Shown: positions 7,329-14,728 of the stretch, piece by piece
How positions within the stretch are numbered: the stretch's first letter is position 1
How the letters are laid out: every line of letters begins with the position of its first letter
NCBI GenBank assembly: GCA_964439215.1
Contig: CAYTNY010000035.1
Span: 1 to 20,823 of the forward strand
From: CAYTNY01 sp964439215
GTDB lineage: Bacteria; Oederibacteriota; PGYV01; CAYTNY01
Direction: 5' to 3'
Length of the DNA stretch: 20,823 bases
Position numbers and translations under genes: made by a program
The notes under the pieces: generated by a model
What the model saw: the letters and a program-made list of their open reading frames with translations, nothing else
What the model was told of the DNA's origin: nothing
Databases searched by the model: none

Positions 7329-8669
7329 ATGTCTGATGATGCGGAAATACAGGGTAAACTCAGCGAAGAGGAAGAAGCTCTTTTGCGGGAGTTTGAGGAG
7401 CAGAGGAACAAAGATAAAAAACAGGAAACCGCTGTTCCGCCGCCTTTTATGCAGCGGGAAATGCCGCCGGAGAAAAAAATAAATCCTGAGAGCGGGCTTA
7501 CGCCGCAGGAAGAAGAACTTCTGGCTGAATTTGAAAACACAAGAGAAACAGCTTCTGCCGCAAGACAGAGGGAAGAAAAGTATATGGAAACAGCCGCTGT
7601 GCAGAAAACTGAACCTGCCGGATTCCGGCCGCGAAAGGAAGAACCGGAAAATGAAGATGAAAATACGGAAAAAAAGATACAGAAAGAAATAGAAGCGGAA
7701 ATTTTAAAGGCAAAGGAAAAACTTAAAGAGGAAAACAAAGAATCCGGAGAAAAAGAGGAAAAGAAAGAAAAAAGAGCGGGTGTCTCAGATGATATTGAGG
7801 ATTTAAAGAGAAAAATAGAGGAAGAAACACGTGAAAAGATAGTGAATGAAATGAGGGAGAAAATTGAAAAGGAAACAAGGGAAAAATATGAGAATTATCT
7901 CAGATTAAAACTTGAAAATGAGATAAGAAGCAGGGTTGAAAAAGAAAACAGTGAAAAGCAGGCAAAAATACTTCAGACACTGGAAAAGATCCATGAGGCG
8001 GAATCCCGGAAATCAACGATCAGTGAAGACAGTATAAAAGAAAAAATAAAAAAAGAAATGGAAGAAGAGAGAAAAAAGAAGCAGGCCGCGCTTATGAGTA
8101 AAATAGATAATATGAAAATGCATTCGCAGCGGGTTGAAGAGCAGAAAAGACATATTAAAGACGAAAAAGAAAAATCCGGTGAAATAGCTCTTTCGCATAC
8201 TGACCGGCTGATACTTGCCAGACTTTTTGAAGAAACCCAGAAAATACTTATACAGCTTTTTGTTCCTTATACTGATATGAAAAAAGCCGAAAAAATGTTT
8301 CTGAAGGCGGCGGATACCGCCATAAAGAAAAACAGCGAAGTTCTGAAAAAAGCAGTTATAGATAAAAACGGACGTTTTAAAACGGACGGATCGCTGGAAA
8401 TACCCCGGATAATGGCCAATGTAAACGCATATCCGGGTACGGAAGCAAACAGAAGCAGAGCCTTTTTTAAAGGGCTGAGGGATATTTTTGAGGAAAGGCT
8501 TATTGCATGTGAGATCGCAACCGACCTGGATACAAGAGAGCGTATTACAAGCGAACTTATGCGCAGAATGACAAAAGTATTTTCAAAAAATGATTACAAT
8601 AAAAAAATGGGGAAAATATTTATGGAGCATATAATGCCTGATACATCTCTTCAGTCGGAGGATGACTGA
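7329..8669 (+). CDS. Coiled-coil protein of unknown function, paralogue B of a tandem pair
   Basis: 446 residues, unrecognised and probably cytoplasmic. Residues 11-24 and 57-70 are two copies of a short acidic motif (LSEEEEALLREFEE and LTPQEEELLAEFEN). Residues ~115-285 are almost continuous charged coiled coil; residues 157-177 (KIEEETREK..EMREKI) match paralogue A at 94-115. Residues ~287-446 are the shared C-terminal domain: both proteins have VLKKA/ILKKA, F..L.DIFEER.IA.E.A, and end in EH-MPDTSL or EH-LPDTSL. It is longer than A because of the extended N-terminus and coil. Start is ATG 7329 (GGGAG at 7318-7322), not an upstream alternative inside gene A. Its TGA shares one base with the ATG of the dNTPase gene, implying coupled translation. 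Confidence 0.75.
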   Translation: MSDDAEIQGKLSEEEEALLREFEEQRNKDKKQETAVPPPFMQREMPPEKKINPESGLTPQEEELLAEFENTRETASAARQREEKYMETAAVQKTEPAGFRPRKEEPENEDENTEKKIQKEIEAEILKAKEKLKEENKESGEKEEKKEKRAGVSDDIEDLKRKIEEETREKIVNEMREKIEKETREKYENYLRLKLENEIRSRVEKENSEKQAKILQTLEKIHEAESRKSTISEDSIKEKIKKEMEEERKKKQAALMSKIDNMKMHSQRVEEQKRHIKDEKEKSGEIALSHTDRLILARLFEETQKILIQLFVPYTDMKKAEKMFLKAADTAIKKNSEVLKKAVIDKNGRFKTDGSLEIPRIMANVNAYPGTEANRSRAFFKGLRDIFEERLIACEIATDLDTRERITSELMRRMTKVFSKNDYNKKMGKIFMEHIMPDTSLQSEDD

Positions 8670-9871
8670 TGGCATCTTCGGGCAAGATCATAACAAGAGA
8701 AAGACTTGAGGAAATTGAAGAAAAAGTTCTTGCTCCGTATGCGATGAAAAGCAGACATACAAGAGGAAGAAGATATGAGGAAAAAGAACATCCGTACCGT
8801 TCTGTTTATCAAAGGGACCGCGACCGGATAATACATTCAACCGCTTACCGCAGGCTTGAATATAAAACACAGGTATTCGTAAATCTTGAAGGGGACTATT
8901 ACAGGACCCGTCTTACACATACACTGGAAGTGGCTCAGATAGCAAGAACAGTGGCAAAAACCCTTGGTTTAAATGAGGAGCTTACGGAAGCAATCGCACT
9001 TGCGCACGATATCGGACATACGCCTTTCGGGCATTCCGGCGAGGACGTTTTGAACAGGCTTATGGATGAGGAGGGAGGTTTTGAACATAATTTTCAGAGT
9101 CTCCGGGTTCTTGATGTTCTTGAAGAAAAATATCCTGACTTTCCGGGTCTGAACCTTTCGTGGGAAACGAGGGAAGGCATAATAAAGCATACCAGCAGTT
9201 ATGACAGTCCGGATTTCAGCGAATATGAACCCCATCTTTCTCCGACGCTTGAGGCTCAGGTTGTAAATGTTGCGGATGAAATAGCGTATAATTCCCATGA
9301 CGTGGATGACGGCATAACCGCGGGTATACTTTCCATAAACGGGCTGAAAGAAACGAAGATATGGAAAGAGATCGAAAAAACCATGGATGTGGAAAAATTT
9401 GAATCCCTGCCCCTGGATATGAAAAAATATCATCTGACACGCGCTTTGATAAATATACAGATAACAGATCTTATAAAAAATACGGTTAAAAAAATTGAAA
9501 ACGGAAAAATAAATACTATTGAACAGGTAAGGGAAAAAAAAGAACTTCTTGTTGATTACGATGAAAAGATGAAAGAAGTCCACAGGGACCTTAAAAATTA
9601 TCTGTATAAAAATTTTTATAAGCATTATAAAGTAATAAGAATGGAATATAAGGCCAATAAGATAATGAAGGACCTTTTTAATATTTATTTTCAAAGAGGG
9701 GATGTGAAAGATAAACGCGGTGTTTTGACCTCTATTCTTCCGCCTGAGGCAAGCAAACGACTGGGCAAGGATACGCTCAAACGGGTTATATGCGATTATA
9801 TGGCAAGTATGACCGACAGGTTCATTCTTGAAGAGTATAAAAAACTTTTTGATCCTTATGAAAAAGTTTAG
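8669..9871 (+). CDS. dgt: HD-domain deoxyguanosinetriphosphate triphosphohydrolase-like protein (dNTPase)
   Basis: 400 residues, normal for the shorter dGTPase-like family. These enzymes cleave dNTPs to deoxynucleoside and tripolyphosphate in the cytoplasm, affecting dNTP pools. The N-terminal RSVYQRDRDRIIHSTAYRRLEYKTQVF (44-70) is the family hallmark. The HD metal site is complete: H84 in RLTHTLEV, H113-D114 with H117 and H122 in AHDIGHTPFGH, and D203 in NVADEIAYNSHDVDDG. The ATG overlaps the previous stop by one base, with GGAGG just upstream at 8657-8661, and the gene's end overlaps the radical SAM gene. The tight coupling to the coiled-coil pair suggests a shared function or at least matched expression. 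Substrate preference cannot be read from the sequence; members accept various dNTPs. Confidence 0.92.
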   Translation: MASSGKIITRERLEEIEEKVLAPYAMKSRHTRGRRYEEKEHPYRSVYQRDRDRIIHSTAYRRLEYKTQVFVNLEGDYYRTRLTHTLEVAQIARTVAKTLGLNEELTEAIALAHDIGHTPFGHSGEDVLNRLMDEEGGFEHNFQSLRVLDVLEEKYPDFPGLNLSWETREGIIKHTSSYDSPDFSEYEPHLSPTLEAQVVNVADEIAYNSHDVDDGITAGILSINGLKETKIWKEIEKTMDVEKFESLPLDMKKYHLTRALINIQITDLIKNTVKKIENGKINTIEQVREKKELLVDYDEKMKEVHRDLKNYLYKNFYKHYKVIRMEYKANKIMKDLFNIYFQRGDVKDKRGVLTSILPPEASKRLGKDTLKRVICDYMASMTDRFILEEYKKLFDPYEKV

Positions 9872-10877
9872 CAGCAGTGAAAAATATACCCCTAAAGGAA
9901 TAGTTCTTGTTCCTTCCTACAACTGTAATGCAAAATGCATGCACTGCAATAATGACGCCGAAAAACATGATCTTTCCCTTAAAATGGACATTAATAAAGC
10001 AATAGAGATAATTCGGGAAGCCAAAGATTACGGCCTGAATTCTCTTCAGATAACCGGAGGGGAAATAACGATGTATCCGGAATTTATACCTCCTGTTATA
10101 AGTGCGGCAAGACAGATGGCTGTAAGAGTGAATAAACCCCCTACCAACTGTTATATTGCATCCCGGCCCAAAGAAGCAAATTTATTCTTCAGGAAGCTTA
10201 AGCAGACGGGATATACCGGAGGATTCAGAGTAAGTATAGATCCTTACCACCAGGCATATGTTCCGCTGCATACAGCCGCGGATTTTATCAGCATTTACTC
10301 CTCTTATTTTAAAGTTTCTTCTCTTACAATAGGATCCTGTTATTATGATGCAAAACGGATATTTTCTATGTATGATGAACTTGGAACTCTCCTGAAAAAA
10401 AGAGGGTTCAGGAATTTTTCGGTTGATAAGTCTAAAAAAAGTATTTATGCGGACGGGCAGAGAATAAAATACGGTATGTGGATGCCGACCCGTCCGTCAA
10501 GAAAACCTCTGAAAGATGAAGAGGTTTTGCTGAAAAAAATTGACAGAACAAAGCCGTGTCTTGGTTCTGAGGGCCTTGCGTATTTGTGGATAGAACCGGA
10601 TTTTAAGGTCAGAGTGTGTTCGGGCAACGGCAACGGTTTTCTTGATTGTTATGTTGCGGGCGACCTGAAAAAAGAAACAATTGAACAAACGGTTGCGGGT
10701 ATAAGGCGCAGCAGGATCTTTAATATACTTGCCGGATACGGGCCCGCAGGACTCAGGGACGCATTAAAAGAAAAAGGAATAACAATGGACTATGACAAAA
10801 AATATTCATTTATGTGTGAATTATGCAATGAAATAACAGGAAAAAAAGAATTCCGGGAACTGCTGGAAAAAGAATGA
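9858..10877 (+). CDS. Radical SAM enzyme with possible auxiliary-cluster C-terminus
   Basis: 339 residues. C23-x3-C27-x2-C30 in YNCNAKCMHC is the radical SAM [4Fe-4S] motif, and LQITGGEITMYPEF (about residues 63-76) carries the SAM-contacting Gly-Gly-Glu. Five further cysteines lie near the C-terminus (C234, C254, C264, C320, C323, the last two in a CELC pair), an arrangement typical of SPASM or Twitch domains holding auxiliary Fe-S clusters. Substrate unknown; SPASM-type members often modify peptides, but no small precursor peptide was seen nearby, so a sugar or nucleotide substrate is equally open. ATG 9858 overlaps the dNTPase gene by 14 bases and has no clear ribosome site, so translation is probably coupled. 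TTG 9828, with AGG at 9818-9820, would add ten residues. Confidence 0.8.
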   Translation: MKKFSSSEKYTPKGIVLVPSYNCNAKCMHCNNDAEKHDLSLKMDINKAIEIIREAKDYGLNSLQITGGEITMYPEFIPPVISAARQMAVRVNKPPTNCYIASRPKEANLFFRKLKQTGYTGGFRVSIDPYHQAYVPLHTAADFISIYSSYFKVSSLTIGSCYYDAKRIFSMYDELGTLLKKRGFRNFSVDKSKKSIYADGQRIKYGMWMPTRPSRKPLKDEEVLLKKIDRTKPCLGSEGLAYLWIEPDFKVRVCSGNGNGFLDCYVAGDLKKETIEQTVAGIRRSRIFNILAGYGPAGLRDALKEKGITMDYDKKYSFMCELCNEITGKKEFRELLEKE

Positions 10878-10891
10878 GGTTAAAAACAATT

Positions 10892-10925
10892 TGTTTGCAA
10901 AGGATGCAAAGTTTATATTATAATA
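10892..10925 (+). promoter_or_regulatory. Promoter of the acyl-CoA synthetase/NAD synthetase operon
   Basis: Two overlapping readings are possible: TTGTTT (10892-10897) with TATATT (10915-10920) at 17 bases, or TTGCAA (10896-10901) with TATAAT (10920-10925) at 18 bases. Both sit in the 72-base gap between the radical SAM stop and the ATG at 10950, so transcription starts near 10928-10932. A strong AGGAGG ribosome site follows at 10938-10943 approximately. Confidence 0.5.
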
Positions 10926-10949
10926 ATTAAAATCAACAGGAGGAACTTT

Positions 10950-12470
10950 ATGACGCTGAACGAGATTGTCAGGAAAGCGGCTGAAGAAAACGGAAAAAAA
11001 GTATTCCTGAAATATAACAAGGATAAAAAAACATTTGCGGAAACTTTTGTCCGGATAAAGGCGGCAGCCAAAGGAATGCAGGAACTGGGGATAAAAAAAG
11101 GGGATAAAGTAGCTGTTCTTTTAATTAATAGTCCGGAATTTATATATACTTATTTTGGTGCGGTTATGGCAGGGGCGGAAGTTGTACCTCTTAATACTTT
11201 TCTGAGGCTGGATGAAATAGTGTATATAATGGATGACTGTAAAGCAAAAATACTTGTTACGTCATCTGATTTTAATAAAGTACTGTCAGGGTTTTCAAAG
11301 AACAGGGTCCAGTCGCTTGAATATCTGGTAAGCATTAATGAATTAAGCGGGATAAAACATATAAAGTTTAATGAAATGTGCAAAGAAGGAGAACCTGATG
11401 AAATTAAGGCGGATGAAAACGATACAGCAGTTATAATATATACATCAGGAACTACGGGAAGGCCGAAAGGCGCGGTTCTCACACATAAAAATCTGGTGTC
11501 AAATGTGGAAGGCGCAAAAACAGCCATACATATTAAAAAAAGCGATAAATTCATAATATTTCTGCCGATGTTTCATGCTTTTTCTTTTACTGTCTGTGTT
11601 CTACTGCCTTATTATATGCAGGTAAGCCTTACTATTATCAAATCAATACAGCCCTTTTCAAATATTCTTAAAGCGGTGGCAAAAGACAGAATATCTGTTT
11701 TTGTCGCAATTCCGCAGGTTTACAACGTACTTGCCGGCAAAAAAATACCGAAATTTATTCTGTGGCTGAATCCGATAAGAATATGTGTCTCAGGCGCGGC
11801 TCCGCTTTCGGGCGAAGTGCTTAAAAAATTTGAAGAGAAAATAAAGGTACCGCTTTTAGAAGGATATGGGTTGTCTGAAACATCGCCTGTTGTATCGGTG
11901 AACCCCCTTGATAAAACCAGAAAACAGGGATCCGTAGGGCTGCCGCTTCCGAAAGTAAAGGTGAGAATAGTTGATGAAACAGGAAAAGAAACACAGACGG
12001 GTGAAACCGGCGAAATACTGGTTAAGGGGCCGAATGTAATGAAAGGTTATTTTAATAAACCCGAGGAAACCAATGAGACGATAAAGGATGGATGGCTTTA
12101 TACGGGGGATATAGGAAAAGTGGATGAAGACGGTTATCTCTATATTGTTGACCGTAAAAAGGACCTGATACTGGTTAACGGCATGAACCTTTATCCCAGG
12201 GAAGTGGAGGAGATTCTTTACATGCATTCCGCGGTTGAAGAGGCATCTGTTGTCGGAAAAAAAGATGAACTGCATGGTGAAGTCCCGGTGGGCGTAATAA
12301 AACTTAAAGAAGGCGCGGCAGTGTCGGAAAGCGAGCTGAAAAAATTCTGCAGACAGTATATAGCAAATTTTAAAGTCCCTCATAAATTTGAATTCTGGGA
12401 AGAACTTCCAAGAACAGGGACCGGCAAAATTTTAAAGCGTGAAATAAAAAGGCTAATTAATGAAAAATAA
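10950..12470 (+). CDS. AMP-forming acyl-CoA synthetase (FadD-like)
   Basis: 506 residues, ANL superfamily: it activates a carboxylic acid, probably a fatty acid, to acyl-AMP and then acyl-CoA. Signatures in order: the P-loop YTSGTTGRPKG (164-174); FHAFSFT about residue 209; GYGLSETSP about 304; GWLYTGDIG about 382; DRKKDLILVNGMNLYPREVEE, the hinge to the C-terminal domain, about 400-420; and PRTGTGKILKRE near the end with the catalytic lysine. Length is normal for medium/long-chain acyl-CoA ligases. The exact chain length and whether the acceptor is CoA or an acyl carrier protein cannot be told. The following NAD+ synthetase gene starts 11 bases before this stop. Confidence 0.9.
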   Translation: MTLNEIVRKAAEENGKKVFLKYNKDKKTFAETFVRIKAAAKGMQELGIKKGDKVAVLLINSPEFIYTYFGAVMAGAEVVPLNTFLRLDEIVYIMDDCKAKILVTSSDFNKVLSGFSKNRVQSLEYLVSINELSGIKHIKFNEMCKEGEPDEIKADENDTAVIIYTSGTTGRPKGAVLTHKNLVSNVEGAKTAIHIKKSDKFIIFLPMFHAFSFTVCVLLPYYMQVSLTIIKSIQPFSNILKAVAKDRISVFVAIPQVYNVLAGKKIPKFILWLNPIRICVSGAAPLSGEVLKKFEEKIKVPLLEGYGLSETSPVVSVNPLDKTRKQGSVGLPLPKVKVRIVDETGKETQTGETGEILVKGPNVMKGYFNKPEETNETIKDGWLYTGDIGKVDEDGYLYIVDRKKDLILVNGMNLYPREVEEILYMHSAVEEASVVGKKDELHGEVPVGVIKLKEGAAVSESELKKFCRQYIANFKVPHKFEFWEELPRTGTGKILKREIKRLINEK

Positions 12471-14136
12471 TATAAGAATATGTCTCTGCCAGATAAATAC
12501 CGTTGTGGGGGACATAGAAGGCAACTGCAGAAAAATAAGTGAAATGGCAGAGAAGGCCGGAAAAAAGCAGGCTGATCTTGTCGTATTTCCGGAACTTACG
12601 GTTACGGGGTATCCTCCCGAGGATCTTCTTTTAAAGCCGGGCTTTGTAAAAAAAAATATATCCGCGCTTAAAAGAACCGCTAAAAAAATAAAACATCCTG
12701 CTGTTATAGCGGGATTTGTGAATTCTGAAAACAATAAAAATTATAATTCCGCCGCTTTTATAGCGGGAGGCGGCATCAAAACGGTATATAATAAAATACT
12801 GCTTCCTAACTATGGAGTGTTTGATGAAAAAAGATATTTTTCAAAAGGTGAAAACATAAAAATAATTAAAATTAACGGTGTTTCGGCGGGCATAAGCATA
12901 TGCGAAGACATATGGCGCGATGATGAATTAATAAAAAAATATAAAGGAAGTATAGACATTCTTATTAACATCAGTGCTTCCCCTTATCACAGAGGCAAAT
13001 CCAAAGAACGTTTAAAGCTCTTTTCAAAAAGAGCCGCGGACCTTAAAACATATATATATTATGTAAATCAGGTAGGCGGGCAGGATGAGCTTGTATTTGA
13101 CGGGCATTCCATGGTTATTAACTCAAATGGCGCATTGACCGGACAAGGGCCCATGTTCCGGGAAGCTATGCTTTATTATGATGTTGAAGCGTCAAAAAGG
13201 GCGAAAAAAAACGCTGGGCCGGACGCGGAAATAAAAATAAAAGTTCACGGCAGAAAAAAAAGTGTTGCGAAATATACGTTTAAGAAACTTTCGCCGGCCA
13301 GGGAAGTATATAATGCGCTGGTTCTGGGTACACGGGATTATATGCTGAAAAATAATTTCAAAAAAGCGGTTATTGCGCTAAGCGGAGGCGCTGATTCGGC
13401 CGCCGTAGCCGCGATTGCGGCAGATGCGGCCGGTGCGGAAAATATAACACTGGTTTACATGCCTTCCAGATATTCATCGCCCGGATCCTATGCGGATGCC
13501 CGGAAAGTTTCCGGGAATTTAGGCGCAAAACTCCATGTAATATCCATACAGGAAATAGTGGACCTTTATAATGCCAAATTAAAGCCTTTTTTCCGGGGGA
13601 TGAAGCCTGATGTTACGGAAGAAAATATACAGTCGCGGATCCGCGGGGATATTATTATGGCGTTTTCGAATAAATTCGGAAGTATTGTTCTGACTACCGG
13701 AAATAAAAGTGAAATGAGCACCGGGTATGCTACATTGTACGGAGATATGGTGGGAGGATTTTCTGTTTTGAAAGATGTACCAAAAACACTTGTGTATTCG
13801 ATCTGCAGGGACAGAAATAAAAAAGCAGGTTTTGATATGATACCGTCATCCATACTTAAAAAACCTCCCAGTGCGGAATTGAAACCCGGGCAGAAAGATA
13901 CGGATTCTCTTCCGCCTTACTCTCTGCTTGACAGAGTATTAAATGATTATATTGAGAAGGATAAGACATATAAGGAAATGAAGAATAAATATGACGCTAA
14001 AATGCTCGGCAGAATAATTCGTCTTGTGGATTCAGCTGAATATAAAAGACGGCAGGCTCCGCCCGGAATAAAAATAACTCCGAAAGCATTCGGCCGGGAC
14101 AGGCGGATGCCGATCACAAATAAATTCAGCAGTTAA
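12460..14136 (+). CDS. nadE: Glutamine-dependent NAD+ synthetase
   Basis: 558 residues, the two-domain form. It converts nicotinate adenine dinucleotide to NAD+ using ATP and ammonia released from glutamine, the last step of NAD synthesis. The N-terminal nitrilase-type amidase has its catalytic triad: E45 in VVFPELTVTGYPPEDL, K112 in YNKILLPNYGVFDE, C148 in GISICEDIWRDD. The C-terminal synthetase has the PP-loop SGGADS (308-313) and the later segments TTGNKSEMSTGYATLYGDMVGGFSVLKDVPK and PSAELKPGQKDTDSLPPY, all typical of NadE. The start overlaps the acyl-CoA synthetase by 11 bases with AGG at 12450-12452 as ribosome site, so the two genes share a transcript. Length and motifs are complete. 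Confidence 0.95.
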   Translation: MKNNIRICLCQINTVVGDIEGNCRKISEMAEKAGKKQADLVVFPELTVTGYPPEDLLLKPGFVKKNISALKRTAKKIKHPAVIAGFVNSENNKNYNSAAFIAGGGIKTVYNKILLPNYGVFDEKRYFSKGENIKIIKINGVSAGISICEDIWRDDELIKKYKGSIDILINISASPYHRGKSKERLKLFSKRAADLKTYIYYVNQVGGQDELVFDGHSMVINSNGALTGQGPMFREAMLYYDVEASKRAKKNAGPDAEIKIKVHGRKKSVAKYTFKKLSPAREVYNALVLGTRDYMLKNNFKKAVIALSGGADSAAVAAIAADAAGAENITLVYMPSRYSSPGSYADARKVSGNLGAKLHVISIQEIVDLYNAKLKPFFRGMKPDVTEENIQSRIRGDIIMAFSNKFGSIVLTTGNKSEMSTGYATLYGDMVGGFSVLKDVPKTLVYSICRDRNKKAGFDMIPSSILKKPPSAELKPGQKDTDSLPPYSLLDRVLNDYIEKDKTYKEMKNKYDAKMLGRIIRLVDSAEYKRRQAPPGIKITPKAFGRDRRMPITNKFSS

Positions 14137-14169
14137 TATTTTTTTAAAAATGCCGAAAAAATAACACGG

Positions 14170-14175
14170 TATAAT
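14170..14175 (+). promoter_or_regulatory. Possible -10 box upstream of the cyclic-nucleotide-binding gene
   Basis: A perfect TATAAT lies 24 bases before the ATG at 14200, with GGGAGG between them (14188-14193). No convincing -35 box is visible at 16-18 bases upstream, where the sequence is A-rich. It could be an activator-dependent promoter, or the gene may be read through from nadE 63 bases upstream. Confidence 0.35.
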
Positions 14176-14199
14176 AAATAAAAAACAGGGAGGTTTTGT

Positions 14200-14724
14200 A
14201 TGGCAGACCTTTATTTTCTGGCAGGATATCCCATTTACAGAGATTTTGATGCCGACGATATAGAGGTTCTTGCTTCTGTCTGTGAGGAAATAGAACTGAA
14301 AAAAGGAGAAGCTGTATTCCGCGAAGGCGAAGCGGGCGATTCCATGTATATAGTAAAAGAGGGCAATGTAAATATTGTAAAAGAGACCGCAGCAGGAAGA
14401 AAAAAAATTGCGGTTATAAGCGAAGGTGAGTTTTTTGGAGAAATGGCGCTTATAGAAAATTCACTCAGGTCCGCCTCGGTGTTTGCCGGAGACAAGACAG
14501 TACTAATAAAACTGTCTACACAGGATTTCCGGAGGCTTAAAGATGATTTTGCGAAAACAGGCTTTAAGGTCGCTGATGTTCTGCTGAAATTTATGAGTCA
14601 GAGGATCCGGAGAACCACAAATACCGCCGCAAAGCTTCAGAAACGCAGAAAAACTTCAAAGAAAAAGAAAAAAAAGGCCGTGAATGCAGACAACAGAAAA
14701 AAGAAAAAATCATTAAGGAGATAA
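14200..14724 (+). CDS. Cyclic-nucleotide-binding domain protein with lysine-rich tail
   Basis: 174 residues. Residues ~10-125 form one CRP-type cyclic-nucleotide-binding beta-barrel: GEAVFREGEAGDSMYIVKEGNVNIV, then the phosphate-binding cassette GEFFGEMALIENSLRSAS (77-93) with G80, E81 and R90 present, so a cyclic nucleotide could bind. Unlike CRP/FNR regulators there is no helix-turn-helix after it. A helix (VADVLLKFMSQRIRRTTNTAAKL) leads into a Lys/Arg tail at 148-174, which might bind nucleic acid or an acidic partner. Such stand-alone domains usually act as sensor subunits. Strong ribosome site GGGAGG. The exported propeller gene follows after four bases, so both are probably in one operon. 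Confidence 0.8.
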   Translation: MADLYFLAGYPIYRDFDADDIEVLASVCEEIELKKGEAVFREGEAGDSMYIVKEGNVNIVKETAAGRKKIAVISEGEFFGEMALIENSLRSASVFAGDKTVLIKLSTQDFRRLKDDFAKTGFKVADVLLKFMSQRIRRTTNTAAKLQKRRKTSKKKKKKAVNADNRKKKKSLRR

Positions 14725-14728
14725 AATT

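Noticed and set aside
6487..7738. Long minus-strand open frames opposite the coiled-coil genes
   Set aside because: They are Ser/Phe-rich mirror images of Glu/Lys/Arg-rich coding sequence, without ribosome sites. This is an artefact of the coiled-coil composition.
9858..10877. Viperin-like antiviral radical SAM enzyme
   Set aside because: The cluster motif reads YNCNAKCMHC rather than the viperin CNYxCGFC, and the C-terminal extra cysteines fit SPASM/Twitch types instead.
14137..14165. T-rich/A-rich inverted repeat after nadE as an intrinsic terminator
   Set aside because: TATTTTTT pairs with AAAAAATA only through A-T pairs and there is no GC stem, so it would not form a stable terminator hairpin.
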